Origin: Actinomycetota bacterium
GTDB taxonomy: Bacteria > Actinomycetota > Humimicrobiia > Humimicrobiales > Humimicrobiaceae
Length of the DNA: 6,226 bases
Assembly: GCA_023488645.1 (NCBI GenBank)
Contig: JAMDDL010000130.1
Location: forward strand, 1-6,226
Direction of reading: 5' to 3'
Made by a program: the position numbers and the translations under genes. Position 1 is the first letter of the stretch, and each line of letters starts with the position of its first letter. Shown here piece after piece: positions 5,959 through 6,226 of this stretch. Below the pieces are notes generated by a model. The model saw nothing but the letters and a program-made list of their open reading frames with translations, did no database searches and was not told the DNA's origin.

Positions 5959-5991
5959 GAATCTCCCGACTTTAGTCTTGGAGAGTGTCAA
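5907..5991 (+). ncRNA. Putative omega RNA (reRNA) scaffold of TnpB
   Basis: TnpB guide RNAs come from the 3' end of tnpB and run through the right end into flanking DNA. Here structure is dense: GCTC 5907-5910 can pair with GAGC 5927-5930 around a CC-TTCG-GG turn; GCAGAAAC 5929-5936 pairs perfectly with GTTTCTGC 5941-5948 (8 bp, loop CAAA); then the right-end hairpin at 5963-5983. The first two cannot both form fully, since GC 5929-5930 is shared. The scaffold should end at TCAA (5991), and the guide would be the flank from 5992, beginning CGTATTATTCATG. The 5' end lies further inside tnpB and cannot be placed from sequence alone. Confidence 0.6.
5959..5991 (+). repeat. IS608-type right end: GAAT guide, bulged hairpin, TCAA tip
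   Basis: GAAT (5959-5962) starts one base after the tnpB stop and directly precedes a hairpin. The hairpin pairs CTCC 5963-5966 with GGAG 5980-5983 and GACT 5968-5971 with AGTC 5974-5977, with loop TT and unpaired C5967, T5978 and T5979. TCAA at 5988-5991 follows after four bases. The core matches the left hairpin at 14 of 17 positions (5965-5981 against 4667-4683), and one T-A pair there is C-G here, which preserves pairing. Confidence 0.7.
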
Positions 5992-6052
5992 CGTATTATT
6001 CATGAAAAAAAACTAAATAAATATGATTTGAAAACAAAAAGGAAAGGAAAAA

Positions 6053-6226
6053 ATGGAAAATATTGAAAAACTGAAATTTATAACCGGCAGCATTAAAAAT
6101 CCTGAAAAAAAATATTATGAAATGGCACAGGAAAGACTTGATAATTTAACCAAGCCGCTTGGCAGTCTCGGAAGACTTGAAGAACTTGCAAAACAGATTG
6201 TTGGAATTACAGGAAACATTAAACCT
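6053..6226 (+). CDS. cobT: Nicotinate-nucleotide--dimethylbenzimidazole phosphoribosyltransferase, N-terminal part
   Basis: The first 58 codons are visible and the gene continues past the right edge. The start is firm: AAGGAAAGG lies just upstream (about 6040-6048) of ATG 6053. Residues 27-45 read ERLDNLTKPLGSLGRLEEL, the conserved N-terminal signature of CobT/CobU-type enzymes, with the KPxGSLGRLE core intact. The enzyme transfers ribose-5-phosphate from nicotinate mononucleotide to 5,6-dimethylbenzimidazole, giving alpha-ribazole phosphate for the lower ligand of cobalamin. The rest of the active site, including the catalytic Glu, is outside the window. Other cobalamin genes may follow downstream, but I cannot see them. 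The IS608-type element sits 61 bp upstream and may have separated the gene from an original promoter; I find no strong promoter in that spacer. Confidence 0.92.
   Translation, partial: MENIEKLKFITGSIKNPEKKYYEMAQERLDNLTKPLGSLGRLEELAKQIVGITGNIKP

Larger units (their letters stand above)
4647..5991 (+). mobile_element. IS608-type (IS200/IS605 family) element, tnpA deleted, tnpB intact
   Basis: About 1,345 bp inserted between eno and cobT. IS608-group elements insert 3' of TTAC, do not duplicate the target, and have subterminal imperfect hairpins with a bulged T rather than terminal inverted repeats. This element shows TTAC at 4643-4646 (left flank and cleavage motif), AAAG at 4661-4664 just before the left hairpin, GAAT at 5959-5962 just before the right hairpin, and TCAA at 5988-5991 as the right tip. 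These are the four motifs I know for IS608 (cleavage TTAC and TCAA, guides AAAG and GAAT), in the right order and spacing. Inside are a short tnpA stump and a full tnpB. Without TnpA it cannot move alone, but its ends look suitable for mobilisation by a related TnpA in trans. Boundaries are inferred from these motifs and have not been checked against an empty site. Confidence 0.8.

Noticed and set aside
1..6226. CRISPR array, tRNA, rRNA or riboswitch
   Set aside because: No regularly spaced repeats, cloverleaf-like sequence or known riboswitch core was seen on either strand.

Overview
This window comes from a strongly AT-rich bacterial chromosome. Recognised genes have clear AAAGGA-type ribosome binding sites and A/T-ending codons. 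The content (enolase, a CobT-type B12 gene, a YknX/YknY/YknZ-like or MacAB-like exporter, an IS608-type element) fits a low-GC, probably anaerobic bacterium such as a Bacillota or another low-GC lineage. The sequence does not fix the phylum.

Left third (1-940), accessory and decayed. The minus-strand start of a ribbon-helix-helix (antitoxin-like) gene runs off the left edge, with a 9-bp inverted repeat upstream that could be its operator. After AT-rich DNA with no visible gene comes a plus-strand C-terminal relic of an IS91-like transposase (337-580). Positions 581-750 hold nothing I can support. A headless plus-strand reading frame (751-933) ends 9 bp from the convergent transporter gene.

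Middle (943-3094), minus strand: a membrane-fusion protein gene followed by an ABC ATPase/permease gene, in the order typical of macAB or yknXYZ. Both are open reading frames, but each lacks a large central part. The ATPase part stops after the Q-loop and joins the second half of a MacB-type permease. The adaptor joins its coiled-coil directly to its extreme C-terminus. A good sigma70-type promoter precedes the adaptor gene.

Right half (3156-6226), plus strand: a complete enolase gene with its own promoter, then an IS608-type IS200/IS605 element (about 4647-5991), then the first 58 codons of cobT. The element carries an apparently intact tnpB (RuvC D-E-D and zinc ribbon), a 28-codon stump of tnpA overlapping tnpB by ATGA, and both ends with the four short motifs known for IS608 (TTAC/AAAG on the left, GAAT/TCAA on the right). 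Removing it restores an ordinary eno-cobT spacer of about 129 bp.

I did not find a convincing new defence or metabolic system. The points most worth following are the tnpB-only IS608-like element with well-preserved ends, and the recurrence of gap-like, frame-preserving internal deletions in three genes of one short window (macB-like, macA-like, tnpA). That pattern could be real genome decay or an assembly problem.
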